A DNA stretch of 22,464 nucleotides, taken from contig JANOAR010000132.1 in the NCBI GenBank assembly GCA_031411235.1, forward strand, positions 1 through 22,464, in the 5' to 3' direction. Positions 1 through 7,040 of this stretch are shown here, piece by piece; positions within the stretch are counted from its first letter, which is position 1; every line of letters begins with the position of its first letter. A program made the position numbers and the translations under genes. This stretch comes from JANOAR01 sp031411235 (GTDB taxonomy: Bacteria > Verrucomicrobiota > Verrucomicrobiia > Verrucomicrobiales > Verrucomicrobiaceae). The notes beneath the pieces are model-generated. The model ran no database searches and had not been told where the DNA came from. It saw only the letters and a program-made list of their open reading frames with translations.

Positions 1-735
1 CTCGCCAACCCACAACGCACGGCCTTGCCCCGTGTGGGCCTTGGCCAGCCCATCAGTCAACTCACGCACCTGCGAGCCCATCAGCCCCTCGCCCACGACG
101 AGCGCGAGTAGCAGCGCGGCCAGCCAGCGCAGTTGCGTCGCGGGCTGGGCATCCGCGTTCCCGCCCTGAAAGCTCAGTCGCCACGGTTGCTCAGTGCCTC
201 GCCACGCGGTGAAAACGAGTACGCAGAGCAGCAGCACTGCGAGCGCCATGTGCAGTGTGATGGTGCCGGGCCGCAGCGCGCTGAGCACCACTCGCGCCCC
301 GAGCCAGGCATTGATACCGACGAGCAAAAAGGCTGCGATGGCCGCGAGGCATACGCTGCCGCGCCCACGTCGCCATTCACCAAAAGAAGCGATCAATACC
401 GCCAGCACGCTGAAACCCACAGGCAGGCTGGTGAGGCGATTGATGTACTCGACCCACGTCGCCACAGGGTCGAATTCCGCCTTAATGCTCGCCTCGCTGA
501 TCGTGCTCGGATCGCGCCCGAGGCGTGCCGCTTTGATGCGGAATTTTTCAAGGCTCAGCTTGGTGAAGTCGATCTGATCGACGGACGTTGGCGGCACCCA
601 GCGGCCATAACAAAACGGCCAGTCTGGGCAGCCCAAGCCCGAGCCCGTGACCCGCACAATAGCCCCGACGAAGAGCAGCACTTCGACACAGATGAAGGCG
701 ATGAGCGCGAGGCGTTGGAAGCGAGTGAATGTCAT
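1..735 (-). CDS. ctaA: Heme A synthase (CtaA/COX15 family), partial, 3' end outside window
   Basis: This is the N-terminal 245 residues of an integral membrane heme A synthase, which oxidises the C8 methyl group of heme O to a formyl group to make heme A for cytochrome c oxidase. The reading frame is open from an ATG at 735 to the window edge. Residues 28-44 carry the family signature (RVTGSGLGCPDWPFC). EYINR is at 97-100, a membrane histidine lies in LHMAL (H162), and two related loops (LGARV near 145-149, GSQVRE near 220-225) mark the internal duplication. About four membrane segments are visible. Position 99 is Asn where many CtaA proteins have a heme-ligand His. Two cysteines (C36, C42) lie in the first external loop. 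The gene starts 17 bases after the nadC stop, so the two are probably co-transcribed, although their pathways are unrelated. There is no Shine-Dalgarno. Confidence 0.9.
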   Translation of the reverse strand, partial: MTFTRFQRLALIAFICVEVLLFVGAIVRVTGSGLGCPDWPFCYGRWVPPTSVDQIDFTKLSLEKFRIKAARLGRDPSTISEASIKAEFDPVATWVEYINRLTSLPVGFSVLAVLIASFGEWRRGRGSVCLAAIAAFLLVGINAWLGARVVLSALRPGTITLHMALAVLLLCVLVFTAWRGTEQPWRLSFQGGNADAQPATQLRWLAALLLALVVGEGLMGSQVRELTDGLAKAHTGQGRALWVGE

Positions 736-752
736 GGGCGCGGCAAGATGGC

Positions 753-1589
753 TCACTCCACATCCAAGGACAAATCCACGGCCTTGGACGAGTGGGTGAG
801 CGCACCGACGGAGATAGCATTTACGCCTGTGGAGGCCACTTCGTTGATGGTCGTGAGCGTGATACCGCCGCTGGCTTCGAGGAAGACGCGGCCATGCGTC
901 GCGGCCACGGCGGTGCGCATGGTCTCCACGCTCATGTTGTCGAGCAGGATCATGTCCACACCTCGCAGGGTGAGGAAGTCGGCGAGCTGATCGAGTGTGG
1001 CGGCTTCGAGCTGTACCTTCACCTCGGGGCGCTCCAGTCGCACGCGGTCGATGGCGGCTTGCAAATCATCGAGCCTGCCGCAGGCCATGAGGTGGTTGTC
1101 CTTCACCATCACTTGGTCGTAGAGGCCGATGCGGTGGTTGGTGCCACCGCCTGCTTTCACGGCTGCCTTTTCCAGCAAACGCCAGCCTGGGGTGGTCTTC
1201 CGCGTATCGAGCACTTTCACGTCATAGGGCTTCACCGCGTTGACGTATGTGCGGGTGTTGGTGGCGATGCCGCTGAGGCGTTGCAGGAAGTTTAGCGCGG
1301 TGCGCTCGGCGCTGAGAATGGAGCGCGTGTGACCTTCGATTTCCATCAGCACATCGCCGGGCTCAAAGGGCGTGCCATCCGGCATCTCGGCCCATAACCC
1401 GAGGCTGCGATCCACCTGGTGGAAGACTTCCTTGGCCACCTCGATGCCAGCCACGATGCCTGTGTCCTTGGCGATGATGCGGGCCTTGGAGCGCGTGACT
1501 TCGGGGATGAAATAGAGCGAGGTGACGTCGCCGCTGCCAAGGTCTTCGTCGAGGGCGGCGCGGATGAGGGCGAGAGTGGAGGGGTGCAT
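753..1589 (-). CDS. nadC: Nicotinate-nucleotide pyrophosphorylase (carboxylating), quinolinate phosphoribosyltransferase
   Basis: This cytoplasmic enzyme converts quinolinate and PRPP to nicotinate mononucleotide, CO2 and PPi in de novo NAD synthesis. At 278 aa it is the usual family length. Visible motifs are EDLGSGDVTS (15-24), the helix RTALNFLQRLSGIAT (96-110) and the PRPP/quinolinate site DTRKTTPG (128-135). Then come KAGGGTNHRIGLYD (145-158), the K163-D164-N165-H166 motif and EASGGI near the C-terminus. All expected substrate-binding Arg, Lys and His residues are present, so it should be active. The ATG at 1589 is the natural start because EDLGxGDVT follows at the expected distance. No Shine-Dalgarno is present. 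A tandem heptad array ends two bases before the ATG. ctaA follows 17 bases downstream. Confidence 0.97.
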   Translation of the reverse strand: MHPSTLALIRAALDEDLGSGDVTSLYFIPEVTRSKARIIAKDTGIVAGIEVAKEVFHQVDRSLGLWAEMPDGTPFEPGDVLMEIEGHTRSILSAERTALNFLQRLSGIATNTRTYVNAVKPYDVKVLDTRKTTPGWRLLEKAAVKAGGGTNHRIGLYDQVMVKDNHLMACGRLDDLQAAIDRVRLERPEVKVQLEAATLDQLADFLTLRGVDMILLDNMSVETMRTAVAATHGRVFLEASGGITLTTINEVASTGVNAISVGALTHSSKAVDLSLDVE

Positions 1590-1591
1590 CG

Positions 1592-1626
1592 GAAAATGAT
1601 GAATGATGAGTTATGAATGATGAATC
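1592..1626 (-). repeat. Five tandem AT-rich heptads ending at the nadC start codon
   Basis: Read on the minus strand, 1626 to 1592 is five consecutive 7-base units: GATTCAT, CATTCAT, AACTCAT, CATTCAT, CATTTTC. They are followed by CG and the nadC ATG. The period is exact with no spacers, and units differ mostly by single substitutions. It is related in unit length and composition to the array at 6286-6327. The function is unknown; heptanucleotide intergenic repeats (STRRs) are known from filamentous cyanobacteria, but I do not know of a described role here. Confidence 0.85.
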
Positions 1627-1660
1627 GCTGATTTAATGCGGCGACTGCTGCCTTCAACCG

Positions 1661-1787
1661 TTAGCTCCGAACTAACTCCACATCCACGATGCGGAGTTCA
1701 TTGACCGCTCCATCCAACCAGTAGGTGATGAGGAAAGGACGAGTCGTATCACATCTCCTCCATGACCAGTTTGGCATCGGCAGACAT
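1661..1787 (-). pseudogene. Possible frame-broken small gene downstream of the antitoxin-like gene
   Basis: Two bases after the stop of the antitoxin-like gene, an ATG at 1787 opens a frame reading MSADAKLVMEEM and then TGA at 1749-1751. One base out of that frame, codons from 1750 to 1661 read a protein-like segment beginning DTTRPFLITYWLDGAV, then NELRIVDVELVRS and stop. Removing one base near 1751 would join the two into about 41 residues. The tail looks like a beta-strand end of a folded protein rather than random translation. The position suits the partner of an antitoxin, but the fragment is too short for a RelE/ParE toxin. It could instead be a sequencing error, a truncated toxin, or chance. 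I recognise no family. Confidence 0.3.
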
Positions 1788-1789
1788 GC

Positions 1790-2005
1790 TTACAGCCCTT
1801 GCGCTTCCAGTTGCTTGTGGAGTTCGAGCAGTTGCTCTTGGCTGAACTTGCTGCCTTCATCCATGCGCTGCATCCGAGCCTCTAAGCGGCTTTGGCGCTG
1901 CTCATCGCGCTCATTCGCGAGGTGTTGCAAGTAGGCTGCGGCGAAAAATCGATCCTCATCATCCATCGCGTCAATCTGGCTTTTGACTTGTACGGTTGTT
2001 GTCAT
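1790..2005 (-). CDS. Small antitoxin-like protein
   Basis: This is a 71-residue, highly charged, probably all-helical protein starting MTTTVQVKSQ. The C-terminal half (ARMQRMDEG, then a SKFSQEQLLELHKQL stretch) resembles the ending of addiction-module antitoxins, in which an Arg-rich helix and a small turn precede a helix that binds the toxin. The ATG at 2005 is chosen because upstream codons in this frame are low-complexity and run into the end of the propeller gene. An AGGA lies 15 bases upstream, which is far for a ribosome site. The gene lies 67 bases after the propeller gene. The expected downstream toxin is missing; only a broken fragment is found. That it is a real gene is likely; antitoxin function is inference. 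Confidence 0.6.
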   Translation of the reverse strand: MTTTVQVKSQIDAMDDEDRFFAAAYLQHLANERDEQRQSRLEARMQRMDEGSKFSQEQLLELHKQLEAQGL

Positions 2006-2072
2006 GTGACGAGTATGTTCCTGATGGCAAGGGATGGCAAATACCGAAACGCAGGGTGAGGTGGAGAGACCA

Positions 2073-3383
2073 TCACTTCCCTGCAATCTTATAGAGCGCC
2101 GTCTTCGTGCGGATAAACAGGGCACCATCGGCGACGGCCATGCCGGCGCTGCACGCGGCATCAGCTCCGCCTTCGAGGCGGTTGGTGGCGAGGAGTTCAT
2201 ACTTGGCTGCGGCGCGGACGACGTTCACCTCGCCGCGATCATTGGCGTAGAGGATGCGGTCGCCGACGCAGATGGGCGAGGGGAGGTGCTGGCCTTGCAG
2301 GCGCTCTTCCCACACATCGGCTCCGGTCTTGGCGTCGAGGCAGGTGATGACACCGCCACGGGTGTTTTGGAAGAGGAGGCCATTGAGCAGGATGGGGCTG
2401 GACTCGCTGCAATTGCGCTTGTCGTGATCCCACGCGACATGGCTGGCGGTGATGTCGCCCGTCATCTTGTCGTCGATGCGTACGCCCAGCATGTGGCTGC
2501 GCTCGGAGCCCGTGTTGATGAAGAGCATGTCTGCCGTGGCGAGCACGCGGGGAGCGGCGTTGAATCCACCGTGGCGGATCGTCCACAACTCCTTGCCTGT
2601 CTTGGGATCATAGGCAAAGGCGGCGCGCGAGCCGACGGAGATCATCTGGGTGCTGGTACCTACTTTGGCGAAAGTGGGCGTGTGGTAGGCCTTGCGCATG
2701 TCGCCATTGCGCGTGGGCTTGCCTTCCTTGTCGAGGTCGCCGTAGTCGGTGCTGCGGGCGGTCTTCCACACAGTCTTGCCCGTCGCTTTATCGAGCGCGA
2801 TGACGAACTGCTCGTTGATGCCGTCGAAGGTGAGGATCAGGAGGTTTTCAAAGATCGCAGGGGAGGAGCCCGGCCCACGGAAGTGACGCACATTGATGTC
2901 GCGGCGCGTCCATACTTGCTTGGCGGTTAAAGGATCAAGGCGCGCGGTGCCATAGGTGCCGCAGTGGACATACACGGCATCGGCTTCCAGCACGGGGGAT
3001 GGCGCGGCGTAGTTGTTGATGGGGTTGCCGAGTTCTTCGGGCGCGGTGTTGTCCCACAGCAGGTTGTGGTGCAGCACCTTGCCCGTGTGGCGGTCGAGGC
3101 AATACACGAACTGTTTGGTGCCATCCACCGTGGCGCTGGTGAACCAGATGAGGTCGCCGCCGATGACGGGGGTGGAGTGGCCCGTCTCCTGCAAGGGGGT
3201 GCGCCAGGCGATGTTTTTCTTGGTCGCCTCGTCCCAAGTCTGTGGCACGCGAGCGGCTTCGGCAGCGGGCACGATGCCGTCGTAGGTGGGCCCATTCTTA
3301 TCCGGCCAAAACAACGGTGTGGTGGCGGGTTGGGCGAGGGAGGTGGAGACGACGGCGAGTGTGGCGAGAGCAGCGAGGCGCAT
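2073..3383 (-). CDS. Secreted PQQ-binding-like beta-propeller protein
   Basis: A 436-residue protein with an N-terminal signal peptide (MRLAALATLAVVSTSLAQ, cleavage near residue 18-20), so it is exported to the periplasm or surface. At least five blades carry the PQQ-propeller signature L-D-x-x-T-G-K-x-x-W: LDRHTGKVL, LDPLTAKQVW, LDKATGKTVW, YDPKTGKELW and LDAKTGADVW. The fold is that of BamB and quinoprotein dehydrogenases. No dehydrogenase catalytic residues or cytochrome motif are visible, so it is more likely a scaffold or binding protein of the type abundant in Verrucomicrobiota and Planctomycetota than an enzyme. The ATG at 3383 is chosen over more upstream in-frame codons because the signal peptide begins there. 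It stands between Uma2 and the antitoxin-like gene, with no obvious functional partner. Confidence 0.88.
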   Translation of the reverse strand: MRLAALATLAVVSTSLAQPATTPLFWPDKNGPTYDGIVPAAEAARVPQTWDEATKKNIAWRTPLQETGHSTPVIGGDLIWFTSATVDGTKQFVYCLDRHTGKVLHHNLLWDNTAPEELGNPINNYAAPSPVLEADAVYVHCGTYGTARLDPLTAKQVWTRRDINVRHFRGPGSSPAIFENLLILTFDGINEQFVIALDKATGKTVWKTARSTDYGDLDKEGKPTRNGDMRKAYHTPTFAKVGTSTQMISVGSRAAFAYDPKTGKELWTIRHGGFNAAPRVLATADMLFINTGSERSHMLGVRIDDKMTGDITASHVAWDHDKRNCSESSPILLNGLLFQNTRGGVITCLDAKTGADVWEERLQGQHLPSPICVGDRILYANDRGEVNVVRAAAKYELLATNRLEGGADAACSAGMAVADGALFIRTKTALYKIAGK

Positions 3384-3449
3384 GATGTGGAGACGGTGGT
3401 GGAGCGGCGATTGTTGCGCTGAGGTCTGCACGAACCAAGCCTTTTCGGC

Positions 3450-4019
3450 TCAAATACCGAGGTCGTCCACGGCGATGGTTTCGCCAGGAAAGGCCGCGAG
3501 GGGTATCTGTTGGCCACTGTGATAAACGGTCACGTTGCGGTAGTGGTTTCCCTCGGGTTCGCGGCTAACGGTGACGCTGCGGGCTTGCACATCGACGAGC
3601 CAGACTTCCGCGATGTCGGCAGCAGCGTAGAGGGGGATTTTGAGGTCGCGGTCGTAGGCGAGCGTGGAGTCGGAGACTTCGATGAGGAAAAGCACATCGG
3701 CTGGCTCGGGAAGGGCGTGCTCGTAGCAATCGGCTCGGTACTTGAGCACCGAGAGGTCGGGCTCGGGCTCGGAGTACTCGTGCAGGGCGATGGAGTTTTG
3801 GGAGCCGATAAGGCAGCGATCACCGAACCTGCGTTCTAGGAGCTTGGCGGCTCGCATCACTCTAGCATTGTGTCTGGGGCCTTTAGGCATGGCTTCATAG
3901 AGTTGGCCATCGAGCAACTCGACGGCGTCGTTTTCCGTCAGGATGCCCGTATCGATCATCGCATCGTAGCGAGCGCGGGAAAGGCGTGCGAGCTTGAGTT
4001 CCGGGGCGGTGGTGGTCAT
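3450..4019 (-). CDS. Uma2 family (DUF820) PD-(D/E)XK endonuclease-like protein
   Basis: A 189-residue protein of the Uma2 family, which has a restriction-endonuclease-like fold and no firmly established biological role. The family order is visible: an N-terminal helical part, VELLDGQLYEAMP (33-45) with an acidic residue, the EPEPDLSVL motif giving Asp88, FLIEVSDS giving Glu114, and Lys127 in DRDLKIPLY. Asp88, Glu114 and Lys127 form the PD-(D/E)XK triad, so the site looks intact. EVWLVD (138-143) is the usual core strand that follows. Length and start are typical. Such genes are often found in many copies per genome in Planctomycetota, Verrucomicrobiota and Cyanobacteria. It is separated from the propeller gene by 66 bases and has no visible ribosome site. 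Confidence 0.9.
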   Translation of the reverse strand: MTTTAPELKLARLSRARYDAMIDTGILTENDAVELLDGQLYEAMPKGPRHNARVMRAAKLLERRFGDRCLIGSQNSIALHEYSEPEPDLSVLKYRADCYEHALPEPADVLFLIEVSDSTLAYDRDLKIPLYAAADIAEVWLVDVQARSVTVSREPEGNHYRNVTVYHSGQQIPLAAFPGETIAVDDLGI

Positions 4020-4070
4020 ACGTGGTCGGCGAGGCTAACACTCTGGGGACGCTCTGACAATGCGAATACA

Positions 4071-4098
4071 GGAGCGCGGGCATTGTCTCCCGCGCTCC
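4071..4098 (-). terminator. GC-rich perfect stem-loop after the VWA gene
   Basis: GGAGCGCGGG (4071-4080) and CCCGCGCTCC (4089-4098) form a perfect 10-bp stem with an 8-base loop, starting 6 bases past the VWA stop on the minus strand. There is no run of U afterwards (TGTATTCGC follows), so it is either a weak intrinsic terminator or an mRNA 3'-end stabiliser. It has the same build as the stem-loop after tatC. Confidence 0.6.
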
Positions 4099-4104
4099 CC
4101 ATTT

Positions 4105-6285
4105 TCAGCGTTGGCTGGCGCGGCGCATCAGCTCGATGAACTCGGCGCGATGGCCATGGGGATCATTGCCGCGTGCGGCCTCGGCGGCTTCGATCAACTG
4201 GCCAACACTGCGCCCGGCATACGGCTGACCGCGCAGCCATTGGCCAAACTCGGCGACGGTGGCGGCGAAGATGAAGTCGGGTGTGGCGGCTGCCTTTGCA
4301 TCGTCGGTGAAGGGCTTTTCTAGCAACTGGCTTGTCGTGCCCGTGGGTTGTTTGTAGCGCAGCTTCACCGTCAGCAACTCAGGGCTGGCGGGCTTGTCGC
4401 TCACGGGCTGCGGGCTCGCGGGTGTTGGTGCTGCGGCTTGGTATTTCAGCGGGATCGGCGAGCCTTTGTTATCGGTCGTTGTCGTGCCGATAGGGATGAC
4501 CTCATACAGCGCGGTGACGCGATGGCCTGCGCCGATGTCGCCGGCATCGACCTTGTCATTGGCGAAATCTTCCTTGGCCAACATGCGGTTGTCGTAGCCG
4601 ATGAGGCGGTATTGAGCCGCATGCGCGGGGTTGAATTCGATCTGCAACTTCACATCCTTGGCCACGGTGATGAGTGTGCCGAAGAGTTCATCTTGGAAGA
4701 CTTTGCGGCCTTCGCGGGCGCTGTCGATGTAGTGATACACGCCGTTGCCTTTGTTGGTGATGGCTTCCAGCATGGCGTCGTTGAGGTTGCCATTGCCATA
4801 GCCGCAGACGGTTAAAAAGACACCGTCCTTGGCCTGCGCCGCGACGAGATCGACGAGCGATTCTTTGCCCGTCATGCCCACATTGAAGTCGCCATCGGTG
4901 CAGAGCACGACGCGGTTGATGCCTTCTTTGAGAAAGCGCGAGCGTGCCGTGTCATACGCGAGCTTGATACCCGCGCCGCCATTGGTGCTGCCGCCTGCGC
5001 TGAGGCTGCCCAGCTTGGCGAGGATGGTGTCCTTTTCGCGTCCGCTGGTGGGGGGCAAGGCGAGGCCTTCGCTTCCGGCGTAAGTGACAATGGAGACGGT
5101 GTCATCGGGCAGTAGGGCGGCGGTGAGGATGCGGAGGTTTTCAATCACCAAGTCCAAGCGATCTGTGCCTTGCATTGAGCCGCTGACATCGACGAGGAAC
5201 ACGAGGTTGGCGGCGGCACGTTTGTCGCGGGCGATGTCCTTGGCCTTGAGCGCGATCTTCACCAACCGGTGCGCAGGCTCCCAGGGACAGGCCGCACTTT
5301 CCACCTGCACAGAGAAGGGATGCTCGCCGCTGGGCTCGACATACGAGTAGGGGAAGTAGTTGATCATTTCCTCAAGGCGCACTGCCGCAGGAGGCACGGC
5401 CATGCCGCTCTGGATCATGCGGCGGATGTTGGCATACGAAGCGGTATCCACGTCGATGCTGAACGTCGAGAGCGGCTGGCTGAGCACGGCGAAGAAGGGA
5501 TTGATGGGGGCGGCTTCGTGGCGATTGCCGGAAGTGGGCTCGGGGTTGGATGGTGCTGAGACATCGAGGTCAACAGTGGATCGAGTTAAGGTATCGGTAG
5601 TGACTCTCTGAGATGCTACTTGGCTAAGCCTTGATTCGTCCTTGGTAACCAGAATGCCTCCGTTGACGGTGGTGCCTCCACTGTAGGTATTCGCACCGGA
5701 CAAGACCCAGGTGCCAGAGCCTGACTTCACCACACCGTCAGCCGGAATTGCGGTGGAACGGCGAAGGGAAGTTGCCGCAATCGCATTGCCAGAAGTCCCG
5801 GCTATGGGGGATGGAGCAGGTGGTGGTGTGGGCATCGCGGTTGGATTCACCGTAACGAATACAGGCTGACTTTCGGCCTTGGGCTCACTTTCCCCTCGAC
5901 GCAAAGAAGGGGCGTTCAATTCCGTGTAACCATTGCTTCCCGCTGGATCGCTGATGATGGGAGCAGGCGAGGCCATGGGGTAGCTTTTGTGCATAGCTAG
6001 CTCTGACATTTGACTTTGATCATCATGCGTTTGCACCCATGCCATGAAAGCAAGCGCAGCCGCAGCGCCGACGCTGGCAAAGGTGATCAAGTTTTTCTTC
6101 CAGCGCGTCGCTGTCAGCGCAACAAAGGGGGCTATCTCAGGTGCGGCATCAGGCTCCGGCTCAGCGGCGAGTTTGTGTTCAAAGGCCGCGAGGAAGGCCT
6201 CGTCATCGCCTTGGTGCAGGCGGGCGTATTCGCGCAGCAGGGCATCGGTGGCGCGATCTTGGGCGGGGGTGTTTTCGGTGGTCAT
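4105..6285 (-). CDS. YfbK-like von Willebrand factor A membrane protein with anti-sigma-like N-terminus
   Basis: A 726-residue protein. Residues 1-62 are cytoplasmic, acidic and helical (ATDALLREYARLHQG), like the N-termini of anti-sigma proteins. Residues 65-84 form one membrane helix. Residues 95-255 are a Pro/Ser/Thr-rich linker. The YfbK-type N-terminal domain (about 258-345, FSIDVDTASYANIRRM), a VWA domain (about 360-545) and a C-terminal DUF3520-like domain (about 555-722) follow. The metal site is complete: DVSGS (366-370), Thr434 in GGSTNG and Asp464 in TDGDFN. Within the linker, residues 184-213 are a single autotransporter-associated beta-strand repeat (LSGANTYSGGTTV). It lies 51 bases after the sigma gene, so the two are probably one operon, with the VWA protein sensing or holding the sigma factor. 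The anti-sigma role is inference. The start at 6285 has no Shine-Dalgarno and follows a heptad array. Confidence 0.88.
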   Translation of the reverse strand: MTTENTPAQDRATDALLREYARLHQGDDEAFLAAFEHKLAAEPEPDAAPEIAPFVALTATRWKKNLITFASVGAAAALAFMAWVQTHDDQSQMSELAMHKSYPMASPAPIISDPAGSNGYTELNAPSLRRGESEPKAESQPVFVTVNPTAMPTPPPAPSPIAGTSGNAIAATSLRRSTAIPADGVVKSGSGTWVLSGANTYSGGTTVNGGILVTKDESRLSQVASQRVTTDTLTRSTVDLDVSAPSNPEPTSGNRHEAAPINPFFAVLSQPLSTFSIDVDTASYANIRRMIQSGMAVPPAAVRLEEMINYFPYSYVEPSGEHPFSVQVESAACPWEPAHRLVKIALKAKDIARDKRAAANLVFLVDVSGSMQGTDRLDLVIENLRILTAALLPDDTVSIVTYAGSEGLALPPTSGREKDTILAKLGSLSAGGSTNGGAGIKLAYDTARSRFLKEGINRVVLCTDGDFNVGMTGKESLVDLVAAQAKDGVFLTVCGYGNGNLNDAMLEAITNKGNGVYHYIDSAREGRKVFQDELFGTLITVAKDVKLQIEFNPAHAAQYRLIGYDNRMLAKEDFANDKVDAGDIGAGHRVTALYEVIPIGTTTTDNKGSPIPLKYQAAAPTPASPQPVSDKPASPELLTVKLRYKQPTGTTSQLLEKPFTDDAKAAATPDFIFAATVAEFGQWLRGQPYAGRSVGQLIEAAEAARGNDPHGHRAEFIELMRRASQR
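5647..5736 (-). repeat. Single autotransporter-associated beta-strand repeat (PATR) within the VWA protein
   Basis: Codons 184-213 encode one copy of the repeat seen in tandem in large passenger domains (consensus about G-x-L-x-K-x-G-x-G-x-L-x-L-S-G-x-N-T-Y-x-G-G-T-T-V-x-x-G-x-L). Here it reads VVKSGSGTWVL then SGANTYSGGTTVNGG. It stands alone in a low-complexity linker between membrane helix and YfbK domain. Confidence 0.8.
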
Positions 6286-6327
6286 GGGAATTGAAAATTG
6301 AGGATTAGAAAATAGAGATTGGAGAAT
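6286..6327 (-). repeat. Six tandem AT/pyrimidine heptads filling the sigma-VWA spacer
   Basis: On the minus strand, 6327 to 6286 reads ATTCTCC, AATCTCT, ATTTTCT, AATCCTC, AATTTTC, AATTCCC and then the ATG of the VWA gene. Six units of exactly 7 bases follow a consensus near AWTYTCY. They occupy 42 of the 51 bases between the sigma stop and the VWA start and contain no Shine-Dalgarno. They are related in period and composition to the array before nadC. Confidence 0.85.
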
Positions 6328-6336
6328 GGGGAGGAG

Positions 6337-6951
6337 TCAGGCGTGAGTTGGACTCATCGCGTCGGAGGACTCGATGCACTGGCGCAGGGCGGTGCGGGCG
6401 CGTTCGAGGCGCTTGCGGATGGCGGTGGCGGCGGTGCCCAGGGTGGCGGCGGCTTCGTCGCTGCTGTGGGTCTGGAAGTAGCAGGCATCGACGGCTTCGC
6501 GGAGGGTAGCGGGGAGTTTTTGCAGGCAGTCTTCGAGTTTGTTGAAGAGCGGATTTTTATCCTGCGCTGCGGCCACGGCATACTGCCAGGCGGCGTGCTG
6601 GGCTTCGATGCTGTGCAGCATGTCGTCGGTGAGGGACTCGCAGTGTCGCTGGCGAGCGAGTTCGCGCCATTTGTTGCGGATGATGCCGCGTACCCAGGCG
6701 GGGAAGTTGGCGCTGGCGTCGAATTTAACGAGGTTGCGGAAAGCGATGAGTAGGGCCTCCTGGACGAGGTCGGCGGCGGCGCTGTCGTCGCGCAGGAGGG
6801 CGCGGGCATAGGCGAGGAAGTCGCGGTGATGCTGGCGGACGAGGATGCTGAAGGCGACACGATCCTGGGTGAGGGCGGTGCTGGGCGCGGCGGCGCGGCT
6901 TGCTGAGGGCAAGTTTGTGAGGGGGAGTGGCATGGTGAGGGTGGAGTGCAT
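6337..6951 (-). CDS. ECF-type RNA polymerase sigma factor (Rhodopirellula/Verrucomicrobium type)
   Basis: A 204-residue alternative sigma factor that directs RNA polymerase to a specific promoter set. Region 2 covers about residues 33-103 (FSILVRQHHRDFLAYARALL, AADLVQEALLIAF, FPAWVRGIIRNKW) and region 4 covers about 137-192 (LQKLPATLREAVDACYF, then SSDEAAATLGTAATAIRKRL as helix-turn-helix). A short linker separates them. The RNKW and RKRL elements match the gvs1-like sigma group typical of Verrucomicrobiota and Planctomycetota. The N-terminal 30 residues are unstructured, and Met7 (6933) is an alternative start. It sits upstream of the VWA protein, whose N-terminus looks anti-sigma-like, which suggests a regulator pair. 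No autoregulatory promoter is recognisable upstream, and no Shine-Dalgarno is visible. Confidence 0.93.
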   Translation of the reverse strand: MHSTLTMPLPLTNLPSASRAAAPSTALTQDRVAFSILVRQHHRDFLAYARALLRDDSAAADLVQEALLIAFRNLVKFDASANFPAWVRGIIRNKWRELARQRHCESLTDDMLHSIEAQHAAWQYAVAAAQDKNPLFNKLEDCLQKLPATLREAVDACYFQTHSSDEAAATLGTAATAIRKRLERARTALRQCIESSDAMSPTHA

Positions 6952-7040
6952 AGGCGAGGAAGCGATTGGACTGGGGCTTCACTCGGCTAGTTGGCAGTTG
7001 GGCGACGAAGTGTGACATCGGGGGCGATGTTTTTTCTTCA

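Noticed and set aside
133..990. 285-codon plus-strand frame spanning ctaA and nadC
   Set aside because: It crosses two clear minus-strand genes and its product is low-complexity, rich in Arg, Ala, Glu and His.
1592..1626. CRISPR array
   Set aside because: Units are 7 bases with no spacers and no cas genes nearby.
1790..2200. Longer 136-residue version of the antitoxin-like gene
   Set aside because: The extra N-terminal 65 residues are Pro/Ser/Arg-rich and overlap the end of the propeller gene; the helical protein starts at the ATG at 2005.
2034..2930. 298-codon plus-strand frame opposite the PQQ propeller
   Set aside because: Antisense shadow; the minus strand has a signal peptide and five propeller motifs.
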